This document shows positions 1 through 7,100 of a stretch of 15,082 bases of DNA, piece after piece. The notes below the pieces were generated by a model, which was given only the letters and a program-made list of their open reading frames with translations, did no database searches and was not told the origin of the DNA. Made by a program: the position numbers and the translations under genes. This DNA comes from CAYQCH01 sp964415935. GTDB taxonomy: Bacteria; Patescibacteriota; Patescibacteriia; VMEV01; CAYQCH01. The stretch lies in assembly GCA_964415935.1 (NCBI GenBank), contig CAYQCH010000024.1, positions 1 through 15,082 on the forward strand, in the 5' to 3' direction. Numbering within the stretch: the first letter of the stretch is position 1; each line of letters begins with the position of its first letter.

Positions 1-444
1 ATCGAGCTCTTGATCGTCATTGTCATCATTTCGATTCTGGCGGCCATTATCTATGTTGCGGTGGATCCGGCCACGCGCTTCGGTGACGCGCGCAATGCCC
101 GCCGCCGCTCGGAAGTCGTTTCCATCTTGAACGCCATTTTGAAGTACCAGGTGGACAACAACGGCAGCTTGCCCGCAGGTATTGACGGCAGCACCACCGA
201 TTCCCAGGTCCTTGGCACGGCCGGCAGCGGCTGTGACGCCACATGTACTGCGGCCACCACGGTTGCCGCTTGTCTGGATCTCAGCACGGCGCTGGTTGAT
301 GAATACCTGGCCGCCATTCCCATTGACCCATCCAGCGGCACGGCCTCAAACACTGACTACTACCTCAACCGCACCACCAACGGCCGTATCCTGGTTGGCG
401 CCTGTGATCCGGAGAACAGCGCCGTTATCAGCGTTACCCGTTAG
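1..444 (+). CDS. Type IV pilin / pseudopilin, 5' end cut by window
   Basis: Frame 1 is open from the first base to TAG at 442-444 (147 residues). It begins IELLIVIVIISILAA, the hydrophobic N-terminal helix of a mature type IV pilin, with the conserved Glu expected at mature position 5. The prepilin leader, cleavage glycine and start codon lie outside the window. In this family the helix anchors the subunit in the membrane before assembly and packs the pilus core. After the helix, the chain has a basic stretch (ARNARRRSE) and a polar globular part with four cysteines, ending in the segment TTNGRILVGACDPENSAV, a form I associate with pilins of Candidate Phyla bacteria. The gene stops about 20 bases before a strong terminator and converges on trxB. 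It could be the major pilin or a minor pseudopilin; the sequence does not decide. Confidence 0.87.
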   Translation: MELLIVIVIISILAAIIYVAVDPATRFGDARNARRRSEVVSILNAILKYQVDNNGSLPAGIDGSTTDSQVLGTAGSGCDATCTAATTVAACLDLSTALVDEYLAAIPIDPSSGTASNTDYYLNRTTNGRILVGACDPENSAVISVTR

Positions 445-463
445 AGCGCCTTCAGCCAAATAC

Positions 464-496
464 AAAACAGTCCGACGCGCGTCGGACTGTTTTTTG
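464..496. terminator. Bidirectional intrinsic terminator between pilin gene and trxB
   Basis: A 30-base perfect palindrome (arms 464-478 and 479-493, AAAACAGTCCGACGC and its complement) has A residues on the left and a T run on the right, so it reads as a rho-independent terminator on both strands. It lies between the convergent pilin (+) and trxB (-) stop codons. Confidence 0.88.
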
Positions 497-503
497 TATC
501 AAG

Positions 504-1427
504 CTATTCTTTGGCGGCAAGGTATCGTTCCGCTTCCAGCGCGGCCATGCAGCCGTATCCAGCGGCTGTGATGGCCTGGCGGTATTTGAAATCAAACACG
601 TCGCCGGCAATGAAGACGCCCGGGTATTTTGTCTTGGCGCCGTCTTTTGCCAAAAGATAGCCGGCGCGCTCGTCCGTTTCCAGATATTTCTTGACCAGTC
701 CGGTGTTGGGAATGTGGCCGATGGCAACAAACAGGCCGTCTGCGTCAACTTCCATCACTTCATTCGTTTTGGTATCGCGTAGTTTAAGGCCAGTCACCTT
801 TTGGTCGCCAAGCACTTCAGCTATCTCCGAATTCCAGATGAATGAGATTTTTGGGTTGGCTTTGGCGCGTTCCTGCATGTATTTGGAGGCGTTGAGCGTG
901 TCGCGGCGATGCACAACCGTGACAGATGAGGCGAACTTGGTGAGGAAGGTGGCTTCTTCCATAGCTGAATCTCCGCCGCCCACCACAAACACTTTTTTAT
1001 CGCGGAAGAAGGCCCCGTCGCAGGTAGCGCAGGCTGACACGCCGCGTCCGCGCAATCGGGTTTCAGACTCCAGGCCCAGCCAGCGCGCAGTCGCGCCGGT
1101 GGCAATGATGATGGTCTCGGTTTTGTACTCCGCGTTTGCCGTTTTAACCGTGTAGGGGTGCGTATCGAGGTTCACTTCCGTGGCGTCTTCGCGGATCACG
1201 GTGGTGCCAAAACGTTCTGCCTGTTTGAACATCTTTAACATCAGGTCAGGTCCCATGATGCCTTCGTCAAAACCCGGAAAGTTCTCAATATCGGTGGTGG
1301 TCATGAGTTGTCCGCCCGGTTCTTTGCCGGCAATGAGGACGGGGTTTAAATTGGCGCGGCTGGCGTAGATGGCCGCGGTCAGCCCGGCGGGGCCGGAGCC
1401 GATAATGACAAGTTTGTGTGTTTCCAT
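504..1427 (-). CDS. trxB: Thioredoxin reductase (NADPH, FAD-dependent)
   Basis: A 307-residue protein, the normal length for low-molecular-weight bacterial TrxB. It transfers electrons from NADPH through FAD and a redox disulfide to thioredoxin in the cytoplasm. Visible motifs: the FAD-binding GSGPAG at residues 10-15; the redox centre CATC at 133-136 followed by DGAFF; the NADPH-binding GGGDSAMEEA from about 150 and the HRRD phosphate-contact motif at 173-176; and the second FAD motif GVFIAGDV at 270-277. I chose the start at METHKLVIIGSG because it puts the FAD motif at the usual distance from the N-terminus and lies 8 bases after a -10-like box; an upstream in-frame Met at 1493 would add 22 residues unlike the family. 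No thioredoxin gene is in the window. There is no clear Shine-Dalgarno. Confidence 0.96.
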   Translation of the reverse strand: METHKLVIIGSGPAGLTAAIYASRANLNPVLIAGKEPGGQLMTTTDIENFPGFDEGIMGPDLMLKMFKQAERFGTTVIREDATEVNLDTHPYTVKTANAEYKTETIIIATGATARWLGLESETRLRGRGVSACATCDGAFFRDKKVFVVGGGDSAMEEATFLTKFASSVTVVHRRDTLNASKYMQERAKANPKISFIWNSEIAEVLGDQKVTGLKLRDTKTNEVMEVDADGLFVAIGHIPNTGLVKKYLETDERAGYLLAKDGAKTKYPGVFIAGDVFDFKYRQAITAAGYGCMAALEAERYLAAKE

Positions 1428-1435
1428 AGGTATCC

Positions 1436-1464
1436 AGTGTACTTGATGCAACACATCAAGGCAA
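1436..1464 (-). promoter_or_regulatory. Probable trxB promoter with a palindrome in its spacer
   Basis: On the minus strand, TTGCCT (1464-1459) is followed after 17 bases by TACACT (1441-1436). The -10 box ends 8 bases before the trxB ATG, so the transcript would be nearly leaderless. The spacer contains the 7-bp inverted repeat CTTGATG / CATCAAG (1442-1448 and 1454-1460), which could be an operator. Confidence 0.5.
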
Positions 1465-1485
1465 AGGGGAGTGAAATATTGTGGG

Positions 1486-1494
1486 TTATCCACA
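1486..1494 (+). promoter_or_regulatory. DnaA-box match 1
   Basis: TTATCCACA, an exact match to the strong bacterial DnaA box. Just upstream, TGTGG (1480-1484) is complementary to its CCACA end. Binding by DnaA is inferred from the motif only. Confidence 0.5.
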
Positions 1495-1572
1495 GGTTAT
1501 ATAAGGAGCGGATTTGTTTGGTAGGCGTTGTTTGCCTGTATTTTCAAGCATTTCCCAAATATTTCAATGATC

Positions 1573-1642
1573 TTTACATAAAGTTTTACTATTTGTCAGA
1601 TGTTTTTGACATTTTTAATGCAAAAAAATGCGTTTATGTAAA
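1573..1642. repeat. Inverted repeat TTTACATAAA / TTTATGTAAA
   Basis: Perfect 10-bp arms at 1573-1582 and 1633-1642 separated by 50 bases of AT-rich DNA. The half-site TTTACAT / ATGTAAA recurs at 1735-1741, and its TTACATTT-type relative at 1748-1755. These may be binding sites for a regulator or replication protein; at this AT content chance is not excluded. Confidence 0.5.
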
Positions 1643-1666
1643 TAGCATAAAGTTGCATCGATGAAA

Positions 1667-1735
1667 TTTTTGTCAATTTGTATTGATATTCTGCTAACGC
1701 TTGCGAGTATTGTTGGCAGAATGCCTTGACAAAAA
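1667..1735. repeat. Nested inverted repeats / stem-loop
   Basis: The outer arms TTTTTGTCAA (1667-1676) and TTGACAAAAA (1726-1735) are perfect 10-bp complements. Inside them, ATTCTGCTAAC (1688-1698) pairs with GTTGGCAGAAT (1712-1722) over 11 positions with one G-T pair, leaving a 13-base loop. The two levels of pairing are directly visible. Whether this acts as DNA (protein site, cruciform) or RNA is unknown. The outer arms also place a TTGACA on each strand, facing outward. Confidence 0.6.
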
Positions 1736-1754
1736 TGTAAAATATCCTTACATT
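1726..1754 (+). promoter_or_regulatory. Promoter overlapped by a palindromic operator
   Basis: TTGACA (1726-1731) and TACATT (1749-1754) are separated by 17 bases. The perfect inverted repeat AAATGTAA / TTACATTT (1733-1740 and 1748-1755, 7-base spacer) covers the spacer and -10 box, a typical place for a repressor site. The only + strand gene downstream is the lipoprotein gene at 1956, which would then have a leader of about 195 bases. Confidence 0.45.
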
Positions 1755-1773
1755 TCCATGATTCGTCGATATC

Positions 1774-1782
1774 TTATCCACA
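1774..1782 (+). promoter_or_regulatory. DnaA-box match 2
   Basis: A second exact TTATCCACA in the same orientation, 288 bases after the first. I saw no other exact copy in the window. Confidence 0.5.
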
Positions 1783-1883
1783 GATTTCGAGTTAAAATAT
1801 GGATAGGAGACTGACGAAGGCAAGGCCTTTGTGAGTCAGCCTTTCTTTGACAATCGAAATAAAGACAGTGTTTGTCCCTGTAT

Positions 1884-1948
1884 GCCGGCGCGTGCCGGCG
1901 CAGAACAAGCCCAACCCTTGAGTCCAGCAGGTACGCTGGCCGTAGGAG
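1884..1948 (+). promoter_or_regulatory. Leader hairpins and Shine-Dalgarno of the lipoprotein gene
   Basis: Two small hairpins, GCCGGC/GCCGGC (1884-1899, loop GCGT) and CCAGC/GCTGG (1924-1939), precede an AGGAG Shine-Dalgarno at 1944-1948, 7 bases before the ATG at 1956. This SD fixes the start and is the only clear one in the window. Confidence 0.65.
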
Positions 1949-1955
1949 TATCGCC

Positions 1956-4022
1956 ATGGTTCGCTTCACGCGTCCGGCGGCCGTGCTGACCGCCTGCTCG
2001 CTTCTGTTCGGCCTCATCGCCGCCGGCTGCGGCGGCGGAGGCGGCGGTGGCGGGGGAGGCGGCGCTCCGCCTCCTCCCCCCCAGCAGCCGTCCAACAACC
2101 AGCCGCCCACGGGCGTCACCGGCAACCTCGACAAGACCGAGGTCGTCGGCGGGCAGGAGTCCGTCATGGTCTCCTGGGACGGCAACGACCCGGACGGTGA
2201 CACCCTCACCGCCCTGATCAAGCCGACCCCGGGCAGCCCGCTGTCGTTCGCGCCCAGCTCCTCGACCACGTCGAAGAGCTTCTCGTTCTCCGGGTTCCCG
2301 GCCGTGGCCACGGACACGCCCACCAGCGTGGACATCGTCGTCGATGACGGCCACGGGCACACGGTCGCGGTCACGCGTTCGATCACGGTCAAGGCGCCGA
2401 GCGGGCCCCCGCCGCCTCCGCCCCCGAACCTGAACGCCGTCACGTCGCTGGACCTGCGCAACTGCCCGGTCCTGACGAAGACGAACAACCAGGTCATCGA
2501 GGTGTTCCAGAACATCACGGGCCTGGACTTCAGCCAGCTGTCGGTGACCGTCGACGGCGTTGCCGCCACCACGGTGCGCCCCTTCGGCGATCCGGCCAGC
2601 AGTTGCATCTCCTACGAGGTGCGCCTGCCGCGGCTGGACACGCCGGGGGCCAAGACCATGGTGGTCAGCTACCCCGGCTACGCGTCGGTCAACACGACCG
2701 TCACGTACCAGGATGCCGGCACGTCGCATGCCATCTTCGACTACAGCGATTCCTCCAACAGGGGACGCGTGGTCAAGGTGAGCACCGACGCCATGGGCGT
2801 TGCGTCCAACGTCACCGATCTCATCGGCGGCAACGGGCACAACAACGCGGGCTTCGCCACCGGAGCTTCGCGTTCCGCCTTCTGGATCGCCGGCAACGAG
2901 GTGGACGGGGTGGGCAATGCCACCGGAGTGATCCGCATCTTCTACGCCGACGCTGCTCCTGGCGGCACCGGCGTGAACTTCGCGGACGTCACCGACGGGG
3001 CTACGACCACCGGTGTCGTGCAGTCCATCGCCAGTCTGCGCAACGGTTCGCAGGCGGTCATCGCCTGGCGCGATCCGCTGAACAGCATGGGCCAGGGCGA
3101 CTGGGTCTGGTGGATCACCATCCTCCAGGTCAACGCCTCCGGCCAGCCCTCGGTGGTCCGCAGCTTCCCGCTCAACAGGGCGGGCAAGGAGAGCGGCATC
3201 AACCTGGGCGGCGGGAACTTCCAGCCGGTGCAGATGACGTCCGTGCAGGTCGTGGAGCACATGTTCCAGTCCGGCACGGCCATCGGCAACGGTGCCAAGC
3301 AGGACTACGCCCTGCTCGGCCAGCTGGACGGCCCGTTCAAGCTGTTCATGATCCCGCTCGAGCAGGACCCCAACCTCGACTACTTCCGCTTCGACCTCAC
3401 GGTCAAGCCGCAGGTGGTGGAGGTGTTCTACGACGTGAACCAGAAGTTTGCGTCGATCTGGGTTGTCGGTCAGAACGGTACGGGGATCATCGCGCAGTCC
3501 ATGCTGTTGGGAGCTACGGCACCCAGCGGATTTGGATCCAGCGTTGGTGTTGCGGGAACCACCCGTGATGCGCTCGCTGCGTTTCTGCGAAACGGCAATG
3601 GCCTGGATGTTTTGATCGCTGTGGTGGGGAGGGGCGATAGCCTCTACACACTGTACAGCCTTCAGTCCCAGACGAACGTCGCCACCAATGTGATGAACAT
3701 CGGCGGTGCCACGAACAACATCCAGCACGTGACCCGTGCTCCGGGTAACGGATGGTTCGCTCTCGGAGCCTTGGTCGTCGGTGGTGGTTCCGGAGCGGAT
3801 ATCGTCCAGCCTGACTTCTCGAGGAAGCAGCTCCCTAGCCTGAACACGTCCAACGTGATCACAGCTACGGAGCAGCACGTCTTCTGGGAGGTCCGGCAGT
3901 CCGACTTCGTCATCGTCGACGAGCTCGTCGGGAACACCGTTCCTCAGGCCAAGACCGAGCCGCTCACGAACGTGGCGCCCGGTTCCGGCCGCGCGGCTGC
4001 CAGCCGCAGCCTGGCTCGCTAA
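1956..4022 (+). CDS. Large GC-rich secreted lipoprotein, function unknown
   Basis: A 688-residue protein. Residues 1-24 form a signal peptide (Arg3, Arg6, hydrophobic core LTACSLLFGLIAA) ending in a lipobox-like AAGC with Cys25. Eleven glycines (26-36) and five prolines (38-42) follow as a flexible tether. Residues about 55-147 look like a beta-sandwich of the Ig/PKD/cadherin-like kind (DPDGD at 79-83, then VDIVVDDGHGH). A second proline run (151-157) leads to an IPT/TIG-like segment (about 160-252). The remaining 430 residues are rich in beta-type and Gly/Asn sequence, perhaps a propeller, with no catalytic motif I recognise. The start is set by AGGAG at -7. Codons in the first 1490 bases end almost always in G or C, unlike the neighbours. 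A lipobox-Cys-polyGly-polyPro start is familiar from proteobacterial lipoproteins, so transfer or an assembly join is likely. The antisense frame is also open but is a GC-driven shadow. Confidence 0.83.
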   Translation: MVRFTRPAAVLTACSLLFGLIAAGCGGGGGGGGGGGAPPPPPQQPSNNQPPTGVTGNLDKTEVVGGQESVMVSWDGNDPDGDTLTALIKPTPGSPLSFAPSSSTTSKSFSFSGFPAVATDTPTSVDIVVDDGHGHTVAVTRSITVKAPSGPPPPPPPNLNAVTSLDLRNCPVLTKTNNQVIEVFQNITGLDFSQLSVTVDGVAATTVRPFGDPASSCISYEVRLPRLDTPGAKTMVVSYPGYASVNTTVTYQDAGTSHAIFDYSDSSNRGRVVKVSTDAMGVASNVTDLIGGNGHNNAGFATGASRSAFWIAGNEVDGVGNATGVIRIFYADAAPGGTGVNFADVTDGATTTGVVQSIASLRNGSQAVIAWRDPLNSMGQGDWVWWITILQVNASGQPSVVRSFPLNRAGKESGINLGGGNFQPVQMTSVQVVEHMFQSGTAIGNGAKQDYALLGQLDGPFKLFMIPLEQDPNLDYFRFDLTVKPQVVEVFYDVNQKFASIWVVGQNGTGIIAQSMLLGATAPSGFGSSVGVAGTTRDALAAFLRNGNGLDVLIAVVGRGDSLYTLYSLQSQTNVATNVMNIGGATNNIQHVTRAPGNGWFALGALVVGGGSGADIVQPDFSRKQLPSLNTSNVITATEQHVFWEVRQSDFVIVDELVGNTVPQAKTEPLTNVAPGSGRAAASRSLAR
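2031..2081 (+). repeat. GGN/CCN codon repeat (poly-Gly then poly-Pro)
   Basis: Eleven consecutive glycine codons (2031-2063), one alanine codon, then five proline codons (2067-2081), directly after the lipobox cysteine. The run is low-complexity and could slip during replication or sequencing, though codon variation within it reduces this. Confidence 0.8.
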
Positions 4023-4039
4023 CCAAGCGACCGGCAAAG

Positions 4040-4095
4040 ACCCGTAAGGGAGTTATTCACTTAAGTGTGGAAGCTCCCTTACGGGTTTCTCTTTT
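4040..4095 (+). terminator. Intrinsic terminator after the lipoprotein gene
   Basis: A 13-bp perfect stem, ACCCGTAAGGGAG (4040-4052) with CTCCCTTACGGGT (4074-4086), a 21-base loop that itself holds the palindrome CACTTAAGTG, and a T-rich tail to about 4096. It begins 18 bases after the stop codon. Confidence 0.85.
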
Positions 4096-4112
4096 TATGC
4101 ACATCATTTTTG

Positions 4113-4121
4113 TGGTATAAT
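4113..4121 (+). promoter_or_regulatory. Extended -10 promoter of the surface-protein gene
   Basis: TGGTATAAT: a perfect TATAAT (4116-4121) with the TGn extension. No good -35 is seen at 17-18 bases. The predicted start of transcription near 4128 gives a leader of about 21 bases without a Shine-Dalgarno. Confidence 0.65.
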
Positions 4122-4149
4122 TTTCAAGCTAATTTGTTGTGCATCATGT

Positions 4150-7100
4150 ATGCGAGAACGGCATCATATTTTTAATTTCCACATCGGATTTTGGGGATCA
4201 TTGTTGATGAGTCTGGCGGTCATGATTCAGACGGCATTGTTTTTGTTCGTGTCATCAGCTGCATCGATTGCGCAGACGGTTTCGATTACTATTACAAGTC
4301 CGCAATCTGCGGCGCAATTTTTGGTTAACGAAAACATTTCATTTGCTGCACAGAGTGCGAATAGCGTGCTGTCCTTAAATTTTGTAGTTACTGACTCGGG
4401 CTCAGGTCAGCTGGTTACAAATGTTTCGGGGCAGAGTAGTGATTTTCGAAATTGGACAGCCTCATGGCAGCCAGCGACAGCTGGGTCTTTTACAATTACG
4501 GCACAAGCAGGCGCTCAAGCCAGCACCCCGATCAATATCGTTGTCTCCTCTGTTCAATCGGTGAATGTTTTGTTAACATTGCCCTCGGTTGATGGCGTAT
4601 TAATCAATCAGCCGTTTACTTTACAGGCTACGACCGATGTTCCAGTTGATTCTTTGAGGTTTACCGTTACCAATAGCTCTGATCCATCATTGACACAATC
4701 TTTATCGGCTGTTGCGGCTGATCAGATCAATAGAACCTGGGAATCGACCATCGATCCTGCTCAGTTTGTTGATGGGGATTATACAGTTAAAGCCCAAGCA
4801 ACACTTTCGACTCAAACCACAGAATCACTCTCTCGAACCATAACAATTCAACAGCCTGCCACAAGTGCGACTGTTGATATCACAACCCCACAGAACAATG
4901 CATCGTTAAGCGGGGTAGTTGATATTAAAGCTCAAACAAATCAGACAGCTCAGGCGGTACAATTTGTTTTTACCGGGGTAACAGGTACGTCTACGGAAGG
5001 GGTAAATCAGACTGTCGATGCGAACTTTGATATTTCTACGAATACATGGGTGGTACTTAATCAATTCAATACCACCGCGCTTCCGAATGGGCAGTATTCG
5101 CTGGTAGCTTCCGCCACGTTTGCCGGAACAACGTCTCCGGTCATCAGCCAAAACCTTGCTGTTACTATTTCCAATCAGGCGCAGACGACGCAGCCACTGG
5201 TTATCAGCTCCACCAGCCTGCCGCAGGGCACCGTGGCGCAAACCTATGCCGGGTTGCTGGTCGCCGCCGGAGGCACAGCCCCATACACCTGGTCCATCAC
5301 CAACGGCACGCTGCCGGGCGGATTGACGCTGCAAGGCGGCACAGGAACCGTTGCCGGCGTACCCACCACGGCGGGAAACACCACGCTGACCTTCCAGGTG
5401 CGCGATGCCAATGCCAACACTGCGACTGTCACACTGACCATCGCCATTGCCGCGCAGGCCACGACGCCCCCTCCGACTGATCCGACGACTACGCCAACTA
5501 CTCCGACAACACCGACGCAACCAACGCCTACCCCCACGCCAACCCCCACCCCGACACCGGTAACAACTTCGCTGAACATTTCCCAGCCAAAAGCGGGAAA
5601 CGTCTCCGGCGCCAACGTCCTGGTGGTGGTCACCGCCAACGTGCCGATCTACGCGCCGGACATCCAGCTGCTTACCAGCAGCGGTAACAATGCGTTGGCT
5701 ACCCGCAATGCCAGGGGTTTTCAAGCAACCGCCGACCAGCTGACCTGGAATTATGTGCTTGATAGCACAACCCTGCCCAACGGCACCTACACGCTGCAGG
5801 CCGTGGCGCGCGCGCAGGGAGCCACCGTCAACACCACGTCGAATACGGTTGTCGTAACCATTCAGAACGAAGCCAAGCCCGTGACCACATTTGTCAGCGG
5901 AACAATCACTGCGCCCAAAGCGGGCCAGCGCGTCAGCGGTCGCGTACTGCTCAATGCGTCCATAAATGGGACTGTCCGTTCTGTCACATTTAAAATCAGC
6001 ACGAATGTGGGTACCACCGACGTCAGCGGCCGCCAGCAGGCGGGTAGCGCCAGCGTTTGGGAGGGAAGCTGGGACGCTACGTCTTTGCCGGCCGGCCCGT
6101 TTACAGTCAAAGCCAGCGTAGAAACAGACACGGGTGAAACTGTAACGCTGCAGTCTGTAGAGGCGTTCATTGTGGCAACCACCGCTCCATTGCTGGTAGC
6201 TCCTGTGCCGACAGAAGTACCGCAGCCTACCATCGAGCAGATTGTTCAGCCTGAAGTGTTGCAGAACGTTCTTCCTGAAACCGGTACGCTGGCGCAGACG
6301 CCGGTGGAATGCCAGATCGTGGCCATCCGCGATGAAGTCCGCTGCCGCGAATACCTGCGCACGCGCGAAATTCGTTTGTTGACACCGGCGGAGCAAGAGA
6401 AGGTTCGTCAGGACCTGGCGCCCATTGTGGCCCGCCACATTGGCGTGGAAAACGGTTTAGCCGTAACAAAGGATACGCCCGCTGCTCCTGTACTGACCCG
6501 ACCCGAAGCCCGCGTGGTGGAAGATCCGCTCGCGGAAATCATTCCGTTTGATAAGAAGCAGGCAAAAGACGTGTCGCTGCTTGTGGTGTCATCTACCGAA
6601 CCTCCGGCCAACTTAAAGCCGTTTGTCTTGCAGACTGTCCCCGCCGTATTGACGCTGGACAAAGATGGCGACGGTTTGTCCGATGAAGCGGAAGAACGCT
6701 ATGGCACGGATGCGAGCAATCCGGATACGGACGGCGACGGCTACCTCGACGGTTTGGAAGTGAAGAACGGCTTTGATCCGTTGGGCGCCGGGGTGCTGAA
6801 CAAGCCCATCGCGCCGATGGACGAGGCCATCCTCAACAACCGTCCGGTTGAACAGCCCCGCTTTGCTGGTGCCGTAGACCGGGAAAAGATTAAGGTGGAT
6901 GAAGTGGCCACAGCCGCTGACGATGAAGAAAAGGCGCTCGTATTTAAAGGAAAATCCGAACCATACTCCTTCGTAACGCTTTATATCTACAGCTCGTTGC
7001 CGATTGTGGTAACCGTGCAGGCAGATGCCAGCGGCGACTGGCAATATGAATTCAGCCATCCGCTGGTGGACGGCAAGCACGATGTCTACGCCACCGTAAC

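Larger units (their letters stand above)
1465..1955. other. AT-rich intergenic region without a supported gene
   Basis: This stretch between the divergent trxB and lipoprotein genes is very AT-rich on its left side (13 G/C in the 60 bases 1561-1620) and rises in GC from about 1880. Short open frames exist on both strands, but none has a recognisable protein, a ribosome binding site or plausible codon use. It contains two DnaA-box matches, several inverted repeats, a promoter-like element and two small hairpins near the lipoprotein start; these are listed separately. Its role could be a replication origin, a complex regulatory region, or a long structured 5' leader. Confidence 0.6.

Noticed and set aside
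1686..1725. Resemblance of CTGCTAAC...GTTGGCAG to an integron attC site
   Set aside because: The 7-base core consensus (GTTRRRY / RYYYAAC) is not met on either side, and there is no integrase or cassette array.
1416..1823. Short frames on both strands in the AT-rich intergenic region (62-82 codons)
   Set aside because: They overlap each other or the trxB 5' end, have no similarity I recognise and no initiation signal; the lysine/tyrosine/phenylalanine-rich content is what random AT-rich DNA gives.
1860..1955. Possible cyclic-di-GMP or other riboswitch in the lipoprotein leader
   Set aside because: Two hairpins are present, but I could not match the conserved bases of any riboswitch class I know; kept only as leader structure.
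2031..2063. Poly-glycine codon run as a phase-variation switch
   Set aside because: The run mixes GGC, GGA, GGT and GGG codons in units of three, so slippage would change length but not frame; there is no evidence of on/off switching.
1836..4037. A long open frame (about 730 codons) antisense to the lipoprotein gene
   Set aside because: It is a shadow caused by very high GC. Its translation is Arg/Asp/His/Val-rich low-complexity sequence with no signal peptide or domain, while the + frame has an SD, signal peptide and lipobox.
5500..5565. Thr-Pro hexamer repeats as a CRISPR or satellite array
   Set aside because: The repeats are in-frame codon repeats within a protein linker, without spacers.
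4906..6438. A 510-codon minus-strand frame inside the surface-protein gene
   Set aside because: The translation is Arg/Gly/Cys-rich without a recognisable domain, and the + frame has clear Ig, linker and TSP3 features.
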